NCBI RefSeq assembly: GCF_001005315.1
Contig: NZ_LBMG01000008.1
Location: 81,217 to 145,216, forward strand
Direction: 5' to 3'
Origin: Kordia jejudonensis
GTDB taxonomy: Bacteria; Bacteroidota; Bacteroidia; Flavobacteriales; Flavobacteriaceae
Length of the DNA: 64,000 nucleotides
Below are positions 7,143 to 16,754 of this stretch, piece by piece. The notes under the pieces were generated by a model. It saw only the letters and a program-made list of their open reading frames with translations, had not been told where the DNA came from and did no database searches. The translations under genes and the position numbers were made by a program. Each line of letters starts with the position of its first letter. The stretch's first letter is position 1.

Positions 7143-8693
7143 TTAGAAAGGAACTTCGTTATCGTCAGGATTAAAATCATCATTCATTGAACTTCCAAAC
7201 GCTTCATCGGCACTTGGTAAATTTTCTGTTTTAAATGTATCATCATTTGCCGCATCGTTCATTTTTGAATGGAATTCGAAAGGAGAATCGAAAGTTTCCA
7301 AGTTGTCAAACTTACCTAAATGTCCAACGAATTTCAATCGAATGTTATCCAAACCACCATTTCTGTGTTTTGCGACAATGAATTCCGCTTGTCCGTCAGT
7401 TGGCGAGCGTTCTTCATCATCCCATTCTTCAATTTTATAATATTCAGGACGATAAATAAACGATACGATATCCGCATCCTGCTCAATCGCTCCCGATTCA
7501 CGTAAATCGGAAAGTAATGGACGTTTGCTTCCTCCACGCGTTTCCACCGCACGTGATAACTGAGATAAGGCAATTACTGGAACATTTAATTCTTTTGCCA
7601 AAGCTTTTAGGTTTCGCGAAATGGTTGAAATTTCCTGTTCACGGTTTCCTCCTTTTTGACTTCCGCCAGCTGTCATTAACTGCAAGTAATCAATCATGAT
7701 CATTTTGATTCCGTGTTGCGAAGCTAAACGTCGCGCTTTTGCACGCAAATCAAAGATGGATAACGAAGGTGTATCATCAATAAACAAAGGTGCTTTTTCG
7801 AGTCCTTTTACTTTTACGTTGAGTTGTTCCCATTCGTGTTTGGCAAGTTTCCCTGTACGTAATTTTTCAGAAGATAAACCAGTTTCCGAAGATATTAAAC
7901 GTGTGATTAACTGTACCGAAGCCATCTCTAACGAGAAGAATGCTACTGGAATGTTTTGATCTACGGCAATGTTTCGTGCCATCGATAAGGTAAGTGCCGT
8001 TTTTCCCATACCTGGACGTGCTGCAACGATGATTAAATCACTTGGTTGCCATCCAGAAGTTAGTTTGTCTAATAGTGTAAAACCTGTTGGAATACCACTT
8101 AATCCTTCTTTATTTGATATTTCTTCAATTTTCTTTTTGGCTTGAATTACCAAACTTTGCGCCGTTTCGGACGATTTTTTAATGTTTCCCTGTGTTACTT
8201 CATACAAACGTGATTCTGCTTTGTCTAATAGTGAAAAAACGTCTGTTGTTTCATCGTATGCATCTTCAATGATTTCATTGGAAATTTTTATCAAACTACG
8301 TTGAATGAATTTTTGCAAAATGATACGTGCATGAAACTCTATATGCGCCGAAGATGATACTTTTTGCGTAAGCGATATTAAATAGAAATCGCCGCCTACC
8401 ATGTCTAACTTTGAATTTTTTCGCAATTGCGACGAAACTGTTAATAAGTCAATTGGTTCTGAGTTTTCGAACAATTGAAAGATGGCTTCAAAGACAAATT
8501 TGTTGGCTTCTTTGTAAAAAGCTTCAGGACTTAGAATATCAATAACCTCATCGACACCTTTTTTATCAATCATCATTGCACCAAGTACGACTTCTTCTAA
8601 ATCGACGGCTTGTGGAGGCAATTTTCCTTTCTCCAGACTTATTAAATTGCTTTTATCAGTTTTATATGTTTGCTTAGGGTTTACATTTTCCAT
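7143..8693 (-). CDS. dnaB: Replicative DNA helicase DnaB
   Basis: DnaB is the hexameric 5'-3' helicase that unwinds DNA at the replication fork and recruits primase. The 516-residue protein has the N-terminal DnaB domain (P-P-Q-A-V-D-L-E-E-V-V-L-G-A-M), a linker, and a RecA-like ATPase with Walker A A-R-P-G-M-G-K-T-A near residue 230 and Walker B M-I-M-I-D-Y-L-Q-L-M. The R-E-Q-E-I-S-T-I-S-R-N-L-K motif and E-S-G-A-I-E-Q-D-A-D follow. There is no intein or insertion. The acidic Asn/Asp-rich tail ending N-P-D-D-N-E-V-P-F is typical of this phylum. It is monocistronic or leads a short minus-strand unit. Confidence 0.98.
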   Translation of the reverse strand: MENVNPKQTYKTDKSNLISLEKGKLPPQAVDLEEVVLGAMMIDKKGVDEVIDILSPEAFYKEANKFVFEAIFQLFENSEPIDLLTVSSQLRKNSKLDMVGGDFYLISLTQKVSSSAHIEFHARIILQKFIQRSLIKISNEIIEDAYDETTDVFSLLDKAESRLYEVTQGNIKKSSETAQSLVIQAKKKIEEISNKEGLSGIPTGFTLLDKLTSGWQPSDLIIVAARPGMGKTALTLSMARNIAVDQNIPVAFFSLEMASVQLITRLISSETGLSSEKLRTGKLAKHEWEQLNVKVKGLEKAPLFIDDTPSLSIFDLRAKARRLASQHGIKMIMIDYLQLMTAGGSQKGGNREQEISTISRNLKALAKELNVPVIALSQLSRAVETRGGSKRPLLSDLRESGAIEQDADIVSFIYRPEYYKIEEWDDEERSPTDGQAEFIVAKHRNGGLDNIRLKFVGHLGKFDNLETFDSPFEFHSKMNDAANDDTFKTENLPSADEAFGSSMNDDFNPDDNEVPF

Positions 8694-8800
8694 GACTGCG
8701 AAAGTAAACTAATACATTTACTTTTGGGGTTTTATTTTTCGCTTGAATCTTAACGATTCAATGTTAATAAGTTACGATTTTTTGTTGATAAGCGGAAAAA

Positions 8801-8826
8801 AAATCCGAAGCGCTAACTTCGGATTT
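8801..8826 (-). terminator. Terminator after accA
   Basis: AAATCCGAAG (8801-8810) pairs with CTTCGGATTT (8817-8826). Read on the minus strand the stem is followed by a run of T, so it ends the accA transcript. Confidence 0.85.
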
Positions 8827-8851
8827 TCATACTTCCTTATGTAGTATAGGT

Positions 8852-9805
8852 TTATCCTTTGAATTCGCCCATTTTTGAATATTTATCCATCCGTGAACTT
8901 ACTAAATCTTCTTGTGATAAGTTTTTTAATTTGTCATAATTTGCAACAATGGCATCGCGAACTGCAATAAATGTTCCTTCACGATCGTTGTGTGCGCCAC
9001 CAAGCGGTTCTTCTATGATTTCATCAATTACTTTGATTTTCATTGCGTCAATAGCAGTTAATTTTAACGCATCTGCCGCTTTTTCTTTGTGTTCCCAACT
9101 ACGCCATAAAATTGACGAGCAGTTTTCAGGAGATATTACAGAGTACCAAGAGTTTTCTAACATTAATACTGTGTCTCCAACACCGATTCCTAACGCGCCA
9201 CCTGAAGCACCTTCTCCGATAATTACAGTAATGATTGGCACTTTTAATCGTGTCATTTCAAGAATGTTACGTGCAATTGCTTCTCCTTGTCCGCGTTCTT
9301 CAGCTTCTAATCCTGGATAAGCTCCTGGTGTATCAATTAACGTTACTACAGGAATTCCGAATTTTTCAGCAGATTTCATTAAACGCAATGCTTTACGATA
9401 GCCTTCAGGATTTGCCATTCCGAAATTACGGTACTGACGTGTTTTTGTGTTGTATCCTTTTTGCTGACCGATGAACATGTACGATTGATCTCCGATTTTA
9501 CCTAGACCACCAATCATGGCTTTGTCATCTTTTACATTACGATCTCCGTGTAGTTCTAAGAATGTATCGCCACAAAGTGCGTTGATATAGTCTAAGGTAT
9601 ACGGTCTGTTTGGATGACGTGATAGTTGTACACGTTGCCAAGCAGTTAGATTTTTGTAAATATCTTTTTTAGCTTTTGCTAGTTTTTCCTCGATTTGCTG
9701 ACATGTTTCTGTAACATCAATATCGCTTTCATGTCCAATTGCGACACATTTTGTCAGTTGCTCTTCTAATTCCTTAATAGGTAGCTCAAAATCTAAATAT
9801 TCCAT
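8852..9805 (-). CDS. accA: Acetyl-CoA carboxylase, carboxyltransferase alpha subunit
   Basis: AccA with AccD transfers the carboxyl group from biotin to acetyl-CoA to make malonyl-CoA for fatty acid synthesis. The 317-residue protein has the alpha-subunit signatures: [34 protein letters not shown] and the oxyanion-hole segment [14 protein letters not shown]. Length and order match E. coli AccA. The minus-strand sequence upstream of the ATG contains TATATTTG (9839-9846 on the plus strand as its complement), a plausible -7 box. A hairpin terminator follows the stop. Confidence 0.97.
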   Translation of the reverse strand: MEYLDFELPIKELEEQLTKCVAIGHESDIDVTETCQQIEEKLAKAKKDIYKNLTAWQRVQLSRHPNRPYTLDYINALCGDTFLELHGDRNVKDDKAMIGGLGKIGDQSYMFIGQQKGYNTKTRQYRNFGMANPEGYRKALRLMKSAEKFGIPVVTLIDTPGAYPGLEAEERGQGEAIARNILEMTRLKVPIITVIIGEGASGGALGIGVGDTVLMLENSWYSVISPENCSSILWRSWEHKEKAADALKLTAIDAMKIKVIDEIIEEPLGGAHNDREGTFIAVRDAIVANYDKLKNLSQEDLVSSRMDKYSKMGEFKG

Positions 9806-9856
9806 GCTTTTGAGGGTATGTTTAGTTGTTTCAGTTTACAAATATAAAATTTTAAT

Positions 9857-10768
9857 TTAGGAAACATCTATGCCGACATCGGATTTTATTTTCCTTTTGT
9901 TTTTTAGGATTCCATTTGCAAGTACCGTTATGATAACTAGGATACTTCCGTAATAGAATCCTGGTGACATTTTTTCGTCTTCTGGAAATAATAACAAGGC
10001 TAAAATTATTCCATATATTATTTCTAAATTATAGGTCAACACTACCGTATACGGACTTATATGAAGCATTATATGTGTGGACGCTATAAACGCATAAGCC
10101 GTACATATAGAAGCAAGAATGAAGATATATATCCAATCATTTGTACTTAGGATGAAGAAATTTTCTTGTGTAAAACCATCTGCCGAAAAGACTAAGTATA
10201 TTGAGATAAATGCGACACCACAGATAAATTCATAGAATGATATGGTAGAAGCATTGTGTTTTTCTACAAATTTTCCATTTAGTACTGCAAATAATGATGA
10301 TAGAAATGCAGAAATGACTCCTAAAATGATTCCGTTGATGTATTTGAATTCGCTATTCATAATGATATACACACCAATGATGACAATGATTCCGAAGATG
10401 ATTTCATACCAAATTATTTTTCTTTTGTAAACAATAGGTTCTATGAAAGAAGCAAAAAATGCTCCTGTAGAGAACATGACCAAAGTAATGGATACGTTAG
10501 ACACATCAATAGCGCCAAAAAAGGTAATCCAATGTAAAGCCACCACAATACCTGCGACGGCAAATTTTGAAAATGTTTTTAGAGATATGTGTAATCGTAT
10601 TTTGGAAATTTTGATAAAGGCAAACATAATTACACCTGCAATAAGCATTCGAAACCAGACTAATGGAATCGCTTTGATTGTGATGAGTTTTCCTAGTATT
10701 GCAGTAAATCCTGCAATGAAAATCAACACGTGAAGATGTATGTAGTTTTTGAGTTTAACGCCTAGCAT
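9857..10768 (-). CDS. EamA/DMT-family transporter
   Basis: The 303-residue inner-membrane protein has about ten hydrophobic helices in two similar halves, as in the drug/metabolite transporter superfamily. F-A-V-A-G-I-V-V-A-L-H-W-I-T-F-F in the first half and A-Y-A-F-I-A-S-T-H in the second resemble EamA repeats. These proteins export or import small metabolites such as amino acids; the substrate cannot be told. The start overlaps the last 14 bases of lptG in another frame, so translation is probably coupled to it. The C-terminus is short and basic, then ends V-G-I-D-V-S. Confidence 0.85.
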   Translation of the reverse strand: MLGVKLKNYIHLHVLIFIAGFTAILGKLITIKAIPLVWFRMLIAGVIMFAFIKISKIRLHISLKTFSKFAVAGIVVALHWITFFGAIDVSNVSITLVMFSTGAFFASFIEPIVYKRKIIWYEIIFGIIVIIGVYIIMNSEFKYINGIILGVISAFLSSLFAVLNGKFVEKHNASTISFYEFICGVAFISIYLVFSADGFTQENFFILSTNDWIYIFILASICTAYAFIASTHIMLHISPYTVVLTYNLEIIYGIILALLLFPEDEKMSPGFYYGSILVIITVLANGILKNKRKIKSDVGIDVS

Positions 10769-11834
10769 TGTACAACAAATATATCGCTAATATCCCAAAG
10801 ACAATATTTGGCACCCAAACGGCTAACATGGGAGAGAATCCTGACTTTTCAGCCATTGTACCAAAGATTTTATCAAAAAATATGTAGATAAACGCGATAG
10901 AAATCCCAAAAGCTAGGTTAACGCCCATTCCTCCTCTACGTTTCATAGACGAAACAGCTACCGCAATAATAGTAAGTATGAAAGCTGTTATTGGCAGACT
11001 CCAACGTTTGTATTTTACTAATAAATGCTTGCTTACGTTTGGCGATCCTGCTTGACGTTCTTTTTGTATAAATTTGTTTAGTTCTTGATAGTTTAACGTT
11101 TCTGCCATGTAGGTTACAGGCGTTAAATCTTCCACTTCAAAAGGAAAAATAGTATCAAATCTTCGTTCGCTCAAAATACTATCATTCATAGTTCCGATGA
11201 TACGTTTTTTAAAGCTTCGTAACGTGTAGGTACTATCTTCTTCGTTATATGTTATCGAGCGTGCTTGTATTTTATACTTTAATATGTTGTCTTCAAAATG
11301 CTCTAAAGTAAAGTTATCGCCTCTTTTGTCGTTAAAATTAAATCCTTTTAAATACACAAAATCATTATCCGAAACTTGCTTATATATCTGAGCATTGTCG
11401 CGCACTTGTTTCCGTCCTTTTTTGATATATTCAAATCGAAACTCATTAAAACCTTTACTCGAATTAGGAACGATGTACATTCCTGCTACAAAAGCTACAA
11501 TAGCAACTATAGAGGCAGCAACTAAAAATGGGCGTAAAAAACGCATATAAGAAACACCAGAGCTTAAAATAGCAATGATTTCAGTATCGTTTGCCATTTT
11601 TGATGTAAACCAAATGACCGAAAGAAATAAAAATATTGGGAATAATAGATTGGCAAAGTAAATGACAAAGTCGACATAATAGACAACGATTGCACCTGCT
11701 GGCGCTTCTGAAGCTAACATTTTGTCAATGTTTTCAGAAATATCAACCATGATTCCGATAGGAACGAAGAGTAACAACATTACTGAAAATGTTGACAAGT
11801 ATTTTTTAATGATGTACCAATCTAATATTTTCAC
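10755..11834 (-). CDS. lptG: LPS export ABC transporter permease LptG/YjgQ family (GTG start)
   Basis: LptF/LptG permeases form the inner-membrane core that extracts lipopolysaccharide and pushes it along the Lpt bridge. The 359-residue protein starts MKILDWYIIKKYLSTF at a GTG codon, has helices at the N-terminus (three) and C-terminus (three), and a periplasmic beta-jellyroll between them (residues about 130-260). A second, longer family member (lptF) is at 53298-55307 and starts with nearly the same MKILDxYIxKxYL motif, so the two may form the heterodimer. It overlaps the EamA gene downstream and lies about 70 bases after tgt. Confidence 0.9.
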   Translation of the reverse strand: MKILDWYIIKKYLSTFSVMLLLFVPIGIMVDISENIDKMLASEAPAGAIVVYYVDFVIYFANLLFPIFLFLSVIWFTSKMANDTEIIAILSSGVSYMRFLRPFLVAASIVAIVAFVAGMYIVPNSSKGFNEFRFEYIKKGRKQVRDNAQIYKQVSDNDFVYLKGFNFNDKRGDNFTLEHFEDNILKYKIQARSITYNEEDSTYTLRSFKKRIIGTMNDSILSERRFDTIFPFEVEDLTPVTYMAETLNYQELNKFIQKERQAGSPNVSKHLLVKYKRWSLPITAFILTIIAVAVSSMKRRGGMGVNLAFGISIAFIYIFFDKIFGTMAEKSGFSPMLAVWVPNIVFGILAIYLLYNARR

Positions 11835-11903
11835 ACATTTAAATTTTAAATATTTTCTTTATAGAGGAATTTTCAAATTTCTAAATATTCGCTTTATTTT
11901 CTG

Positions 11904-13034
11904 CTATAAACGCTTATCCATTTGTTTTACCATCATATCTTTCCATGTTCTGAAATCGCCTGCTAAGATATGTTTTCTAGCTTCTCGTGTCAACCAAAGA
12001 TAAAATCCTAGGTTATGAATCGTTGCAATTTGCTTTCCAAGCAATTCATTTACCGTAAATAAGTGACGTAAATATGCTTTTGAATATTCCGTATCGACAA
12101 ACGTAATGCCCATTTCATCAATTGGAGAAAAATCGTCTTCCCACTTTTTGTTTTTGATATTTATAGTTCCATGTGCTGTAAAAAGCATCCCATTTCGAGC
12201 ATTTCGAGTTGGCATGACACAATCAAACATATCGACACCTAAAGCAATGTTTTCTAAGATATTGATTGGTGTTCCAACGCCCATTAAATAGCGTGGTTTG
12301 TCTTCTGGAAGAATTTCACAGACAACATCTGTCATTGCATACATTTCTTCAGCAGGTTCTCCAACAGATAAGCCACCGATTGCATTACCAACTGCTTCAC
12401 GCGATGCGATAAATTCTGCCGATTGTTTGCGTAAGTCTTTGTATGTACTTCCTTGCACTATTGGGAAAAATGCTTGTGTGTAATCGTATTTGTAAGGTGT
12501 TTTGGCTAAATGTGCAATACAACGATCTAACCAACGATGTGTCATGTGCATCGAACGTTTTGCATATCGGTAATCGCATGGATACGGTGTACATTCGTCA
12601 AAAGCCATTATGATATCGGCTCCAATTGTACGTTGAATTTCCATGACATTTTCTGGCGTAAAGAAATGATACGAACCGTCAATGTGCGATTTGAACTTTA
12701 CGCCTTCTTCTTTAATTTTTCGGTTTGCCGAAAGCGAATACACTTGATAACCTCCAGAATCTGTCAAAATATTGCGATCCCAGTTCATAAATTTGTGCAA
12801 TCCTCCAGCTTTTTCAAGAATTTCAGTTTGTGGACGCAAGTACAAATGATAGGTATTTCCTAAAATAATATCAGGATTGATATCTTCTTTTAACTCACGT
12901 TGATGTACTCCTTTTACGGTTCCAACCGTTCCCACAGGCATAAAAATAGGCGTTTCAATTGTTCCATGATCGGTGGTAATAACTCCCGCTCTCGCCTTAC
13001 TTCCTGCGTCTTTTCCTTTTAAATCAAATTTCAT
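11904..13034 (-). CDS. tgt: tRNA-guanine (queuine) transglycosylase without the usual Zn cysteines
   Basis: Tgt swaps guanine-34 of GUN anticodons for preQ1 in queuosine synthesis. The 376-residue protein keeps the active-site segments T-D-S-G-G-Y-Q (Asp 92), the G-G-L-S-V-G-E loop (about 220-226) and D-M-F-D-C-V-M-P-T-R-N-A-R, with the likely nucleophile Asp 271. Canonical enzymes have a zinc site C-x-C-x2-C followed by His. Here the corresponding stretch (about 300-325) reads D-F-S-P-I-D-E-M-G-I-T-F-V-D-T-E-Y-S-K-A-Y-L-R-H with no Cys, although the His is kept. The Bacteroidota enzyme may be zinc-free. It precedes lptG on the minus strand. Confidence 0.95.
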   Translation of the reverse strand: MKFDLKGKDAGSKARAGVITTDHGTIETPIFMPVGTVGTVKGVHQRELKEDINPDIILGNTYHLYLRPQTEILEKAGGLHKFMNWDRNILTDSGGYQVYSLSANRKIKEEGVKFKSHIDGSYHFFTPENVMEIQRTIGADIIMAFDECTPYPCDYRYAKRSMHMTHRWLDRCIAHLAKTPYKYDYTQAFFPIVQGSTYKDLRKQSAEFIASREAVGNAIGGLSVGEPAEEMYAMTDVVCEILPEDKPRYLMGVGTPINILENIALGVDMFDCVMPTRNARNGMLFTAHGTINIKNKKWEDDFSPIDEMGITFVDTEYSKAYLRHLFTVNELLGKQIATIHNLGFYLWLTREARKHILAGDFRTWKDMMVKQMDKRL

Positions 13035-13232
13035 GTATGTATGCTATCTATTGCCTGTAATGTTATCATGTAAGTGCGCTGTGTTTTATCGGCTACAGCC
13101 GACTACGACTTTTTTGACAACTATATAGTGGCATGATCAGTTGGCAAATATAGGTAAGATTGCGAGATGATTTTACTAATCAAATATTAAAATTTAAGAA
13201 ACTCAGATGGATTGGTGTTTTTTGATAGATTT

Positions 13233-13538
13233 TTACTTTATATCTTCATTGAGTTTATTCGCATCTTGTCTTGAATCAAAAAATGTAATGATTTCAATTT
13301 CATTTGATTCCGTTACAATTCTGTAATAAAAAGTGGTTTGCTTGGTAACAACACATTTGTAAAGTCCTCTAAATTCAGTGGATTGCGGACAACTATGCGG
13401 TTGTGTAGATACTTGATTTATTTTTGCTGTCAATTTTTCAATAAATTGATCTTTTGTTTTCAAGCTCCAATGTTCTAAAAGATATTGAGCTAATTTTTGC
13501 AGTTTAGACGCTGCTAATTCGGATAAAAATACATTCAT
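13233..13538 (-). CDS. RelE/ParE-type toxin
   Basis: The 101-residue basic protein resembles the RelE/ParE superfamily: an N-terminal helix pair (L-S-E-L-A-A-S-K-L-Q-K-L), a central beta-sheet with F-R-G-L-Y-K-C-V-V and T-F-Y-Y-R-I, and a C-terminal I-E-I-I-T-F-F-D-S-R-Q strand. Such toxins either cleave ribosome-bound mRNA or poison gyrase; which applies is unclear. The start codon shares one base with the antitoxin stop (TAATG), so the two are translationally coupled. Typical antitoxin-then-toxin order. Confidence 0.85.
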   Translation of the reverse strand: MNVFLSELAASKLQKLAQYLLEHWSLKTKDQFIEKLTAKINQVSTQPHSCPQSTEFRGLYKCVVTKQTTFYYRIVTESNEIEIITFFDSRQDANKLNEDIK

Positions 13539-13756
13539 TAAGAAATCTTCTTCAAGACTGATTCGTAGGAAACTCTTTTTCCTTTATCAAGATTTTCGAT
13601 GCCTTGTTTTATTTCTTCTTGTTGAGCTGTACTCAATTCATTCCAGAAATCAACTTTTTCCTTATTGACAAAATCAGCAACTTTTTGAAGAAATTCGTCA
13701 TTTTGAATCGCTAAGATTGTTTTTACTAATTCAATTTTTGTTGCTTGAATATCCAT
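13538..13756 (-). CDS. Antitoxin partner of the RelE/ParE toxin
   Basis: The 72-residue acidic protein (MDIQATKIELVKTILAIQND) is predicted to be all helical, with an E-L-S-T-A-Q-Q-E-E-I-K-Q-G-I motif followed by D-K-G-K-R-V-S-Y-E, a pattern common in small Bacteroidota antitoxins that partner ParE-like toxins. No ribbon-helix-helix or HTH domain is obvious, so it may not bind DNA itself. Upstream on the minus strand is TATCTTTG (complement at 13776-13783), a good -7 box. The toxin gene overlaps its stop by one base. Confidence 0.8.
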   Translation of the reverse strand: MDIQATKIELVKTILAIQNDEFLQKVADFVNKEKVDFWNELSTAQQEEIKQGIENLDKGKRVSYESVLKKIS

Positions 13757-14172
13757 AGTATTTTATTCTTTAAATCAAAGATACAAAATAATGTATTATG
13801 TACTATTACTACTGTAACTATCATACAATTATTGAGTGTAGAATTTACTTTCTAGCACCTTTTTAGCAAGCATGATTTTTAATGATATATTTCACGTACT
13901 TACAATTTGCTTTTTTAAAAGACATCGATTTTCTCTCAAATTAGGGAAATTCATCAACTAAGTTTTACAATATGTCTTGTAAGTTCTTCATGCAAGTATT
14001 ATTTGGAGCATTTACAATAGTTTTTACAAACTTCATTTTCAATAATTTACACACAACTCACACTTTTTACCTTATTCACAACATTTCGTTAATAAAAGCC
14101 TACAAAGTTCTTTTGTTTGCGCCGTTTTATAACTTACTTTTGATGCTTTAAAAAACTACTAATTAACACACA
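13757..14172 (+). promoter_or_regulatory. Intergenic region with the transketolase promoter
   Basis: This 416-base gap between divergent genes has no convincing open frame. Near its right end is a textbook Bacteroidota promoter: TTTG at 14112-14115, a 19-base spacer and TACTTTTG at 14135-14142, which would start transcription about 25 bases before the transketolase ATG. At the left end is the -7 box of the antitoxin gene on the other strand. I see nothing else definite. Confidence 0.75.
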
Positions 14173-15018
14173 ATGTCTGATAACAAATCATTAGAAAATT
14201 TAGTCACTCAAGTACGTAGAGATATCTTGAGAATGGTACATAAAGTAAATTCTGGACATCCAGGAGGTTCTTTGGGATGTGCTGAATTTTTAGTCACTTT
14301 ATATAATGATACGATGAAACTGAAGGACGGTTTCGATATGGACGGAAAAGGAGAAGATGTTTTCTTTTTGTCTAACGGTCATATTTCTCCTGTAATTTAT
14401 AGCGTTTTAGCACGTCGCGGATATTTTCCTGTTGATGAATTGAACACATTTCGTTTGTTAGATTCTCGTTTGCAAGGACATCCAACTACGCATGAAGGCT
14501 TGCCTGGAATTCGTATTGCGTCTGGTTCACTAGGACAAGGAATGTCGGTTGCTATTGGCGCGGCATTGACTAAAAAGTTAAACGGAGACAATCATTTAGT
14601 GTATTCGTTACACGGAGATGGAGAGCTGCAAGAAGGTCAGAATTGGGAAGCAATTATGTACGCCGCTGGAAATAACGTTGATAATTATATCGCAACGATT
14701 GATTATAATAAGAAGCAAATTGATGGTGCTACAGATGATGTATTGCCATTAGGTTCACTTTCTGATAAGTTTGAAGCGTTTGGTTGGGATGTTTTAGAAA
14801 TTACCGACGGAAACAATATTCAGGCTATTAAAGACGGAATGGCGGAAGCTAAAGCCAGAACTGGAAAAGGAAAACCAGTGTGTGTATTGTTGCATACAGA
14901 AATGGGGAATGGTGTTGATTTTATGATGAACACACATGCTTGGCACGGTAAAGCACCAAATGATGAACAACTGGAAAGTGCATTGGCACAAAATCCAGCA
15001 ACTTTAGGTGATTATTAA
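14173..15018 (+). CDS. Transketolase, N-terminal subunit
   Basis: The thiamine-diphosphate half of a split transketolase of the pentose phosphate pathway. The 281-residue protein has M-V-H-K-V-N-S-G-H-P-G-G-S-L-G at the N-terminus, F-L-S-N-G-H-I-S-P, and the ThDP/Mg motif G-D-G-E-L-Q-E-G-Q-N-W-E (about 154-165) with I-D-Y-N-K-K-Q completing it. Full-length transketolases have about 660 residues; here the pyrimidine-binding domain is in the next gene, 68 bases downstream. Split enzymes are normal in Flavobacteriaceae and in archaea. A strong promoter lies directly upstream. Confidence 0.95.
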   Translation: MSDNKSLENLVTQVRRDILRMVHKVNSGHPGGSLGCAEFLVTLYNDTMKLKDGFDMDGKGEDVFFLSNGHISPVIYSVLARRGYFPVDELNTFRLLDSRLQGHPTTHEGLPGIRIASGSLGQGMSVAIGAALTKKLNGDNHLVYSLHGDGELQEGQNWEAIMYAAGNNVDNYIATIDYNKKQIDGATDDVLPLGSLSDKFEAFGWDVLEITDGNNIQAIKDGMAEAKARTGKGKPVCVLLHTEMGNGVDFMMNTHAWHGKAPNDEQLESALAQNPATLGDY

Positions 15019-15086
15019 AAATCAAGTCTTTCTTATTGAATTAAAAACAACAACTAAAAAGATACCCGATTTCTAGGGCACATAAG

Positions 15087-16040
15087 ATGAAAAAATATAC
15101 AAATACAGGAAGTAAAGATACACGTTCAGGTTTTGGAGATGGATTGACAGAGCTTGGACAAACAAACGAAAATGTTGTCGCACTTTGTGCAGATTTGACA
15201 GGATCGTTAAAAATGAATGAATTCAAGGACAATCATCCAGAACGTTTTTTCCAGATTGGAATTGCAGAAGCAAATATGATTGGAATTGCCGCAGGAATGA
15301 CGATTGGCGGAAAGATTCCGTTTACAGGAACGTTTGCGAACTTTTCTACAGGTCGTGTGTACGATCAAATTCGTCAATCAGTAGCGTATTCTGATAAGAA
15401 TGTAAAAATTTGTGCTTCACACGCAGGAATTACGTTGGGAGAAGATGGCGCAACACACCAAATTTTAGAAGATATCGGTTTGATGAAAATGTTGCCTGGT
15501 ATGACCGTTATTAATACCTGTGATTACAACCAAACAAAAGCAGCTACCTTGGCAATTGCAGCACATCATGGACCTGTATATTTACGTTTCGGACGTCCGA
15601 AAGTAGCCAACTTTACACCTGCTGATCAAAAATTTGAAATTGGAAAAGCGGTTCAATTAACCGAAGGAACTGATGTTACAATTGTTGCTACAGGACATTT
15701 AGTTTGGGAAGCATTACAAGCGGCTGAAACTTTAGAAGCGGAAGGAATTTCTGCGGAAGTGATCAATATTCACACTATTAAACCATTGGACGAAGCAGCT
15801 ATTTTGAACTCTGTTGCTAAAACGGGTTGCATTGTTACAGCGGAAGAACATAACTTTTTAGGAGGATTGGGCGAAAGTGTAGCACGTACGTTAGCACTAA
15901 ATACACCAGCACCTCAAGAATTTGTAGCGACACAAGATACTTTTGGAGAATCTGGAACGCCTGCACAATTGATGGAAAAGTACGGTTTAAATGCCGCTTC
16001 AATCGTAAAAGCGACACAAAAAGTAATTAAAAGAAAGTAA
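15087..16040 (+). CDS. Transketolase, C-terminal subunit
   Basis: The second half of the split transketolase. The 317-residue protein contains the pyrimidine-binding domain (V-V-A-L-C-A-D-L-T-G-S-L, I-A-E-A-N-M-I-G-I-A-A-G-M, with the catalytic Glu in I-G-I-A-E-A) and the transketolase C-terminal domain (D-V-T-I-V-A-T-G-H-L-V-W-E-A, E-E-H-N-F-L-G-G-L-G-E). It pairs with the N-terminal half encoded just upstream in the same operon. The gene starts MKKYTNTGSKDTRSGFG; the ATG is the first in frame and fits the family. Confidence 0.95.
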   Translation: MKKYTNTGSKDTRSGFGDGLTELGQTNENVVALCADLTGSLKMNEFKDNHPERFFQIGIAEANMIGIAAGMTIGGKIPFTGTFANFSTGRVYDQIRQSVAYSDKNVKICASHAGITLGEDGATHQILEDIGLMKMLPGMTVINTCDYNQTKAATLAIAAHHGPVYLRFGRPKVANFTPADQKFEIGKAVQLTEGTDVTIVATGHLVWEALQAAETLEAEGISAEVINIHTIKPLDEAAILNSVAKTGCIVTAEEHNFLGGLGESVARTLALNTPAPQEFVATQDTFGESGTPAQLMEKYGLNAASIVKATQKVIKRK

Positions 16041-16091
16041 TAGATTCTAAAAAAATACGTTTCTACTACTATAACATTAAACAGTAAGATC

Positions 16092-16682
16092 ATGAGAAAC
16101 AACCTATTATGTTTGATATTTTTGTTTGCTACGGCAAGTTGCTTCGCGCAATTTGGTGTAAAAGCAGGATTGAACTTCAACTCTAATGGAGAATTAAAAC
16201 TTCAAGATGTAATCAACGCGGGAGAAAATATTGTAGAAGAAAGCGGAGACGCAAAAATTGGATATCACTTTGGAGCGTATTACAATGTTGATTTAGGAAA
16301 ATTATACCTTCGTCCAGAAGTTGTATATACAAAAACGAAAAGTGAATACCAATCTAATGCATATGACATGTCTAAAATTGATATTCCGTTATTAGTAGGA
16401 TTGGATATTGTTGGTCCTTTGAGTGTTTTTGCTGGACCAGCGTTTCAATATACATTAGATAACGATTTTGAAAATAATACTATTTCTGATGTACAAAATG
16501 ACATTACTGTTGGTTTCAACTTTGGCGCCATGGTAAAAATTGGAAATGTTGGTTTGGATGTACGCTACGAACGTGGATTTACTGAAAATGAAGCCACTAT
16601 TTTAGATAGTAATAATATTCAAATTGGAACTTTAGATTCTAGACCAAGTCAAATAATATTTAGTCTTTCATTAAAATTATAG
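16092..16682 (+). CDS. Outer-membrane beta-barrel (porin-like) protein
   Basis: The 196-residue protein has a signal peptide (MRNNLLCLIFLFATASCFA) and then F-G-V-K-A-G-L-N-F, the typical first strand of the OmpA-like/PorT-type small barrels common in Bacteroidota. Alternating hydrophobic strands follow (Y-H-F-G-A-Y-Y-N-V, L-Y-L-R-P-E-V-V-Y-T, I-T-V-G-F-N-F-G-A-M-V), and the last strand ends I-I-F-S-L-S-L-K-L, a barrel C-terminus. It lies about 50 bases after the transketolase C-subunit and may be co-transcribed. Its ligand or structural role is unknown. Confidence 0.85.
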   Translation: MRNNLLCLIFLFATASCFAQFGVKAGLNFNSNGELKLQDVINAGENIVEESGDAKIGYHFGAYYNVDLGKLYLRPEVVYTKTKSEYQSNAYDMSKIDIPLLVGLDIVGPLSVFAGPAFQYTLDNDFENNTISDVQNDITVGFNFGAMVKIGNVGLDVRYERGFTENEATILDSNNIQIGTLDSRPSQIIFSLSLKL

Positions 16683-16703
16683 ACTTAAAAAATTACAGCA
16701 TAA

Positions 16704-16735
16704 AAAAAGCACTTCCGAACAGAAGTGCTTTTTTT
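16704..16735. terminator. Bidirectional terminator between porin and FKBP genes
   Basis: AAAAAGCACTTC pairs with GAAGTGCTTTTT around a CGAACA loop, with A-rich and T-rich flanks. It can stop both the plus-strand porin transcript and the minus-strand FKBP transcript coming the other way. Confidence 0.88.
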
Positions 16736-16754
16736 GTGCTTTTATAAAATGCTT

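Noticed and set aside
13081..13130. TCGGCTACAGCCGA palindrome after tgt as a terminator
   Set aside because: The loop is only two bases, and it lies upstream of tgt on its coding strand, so it cannot end that gene.
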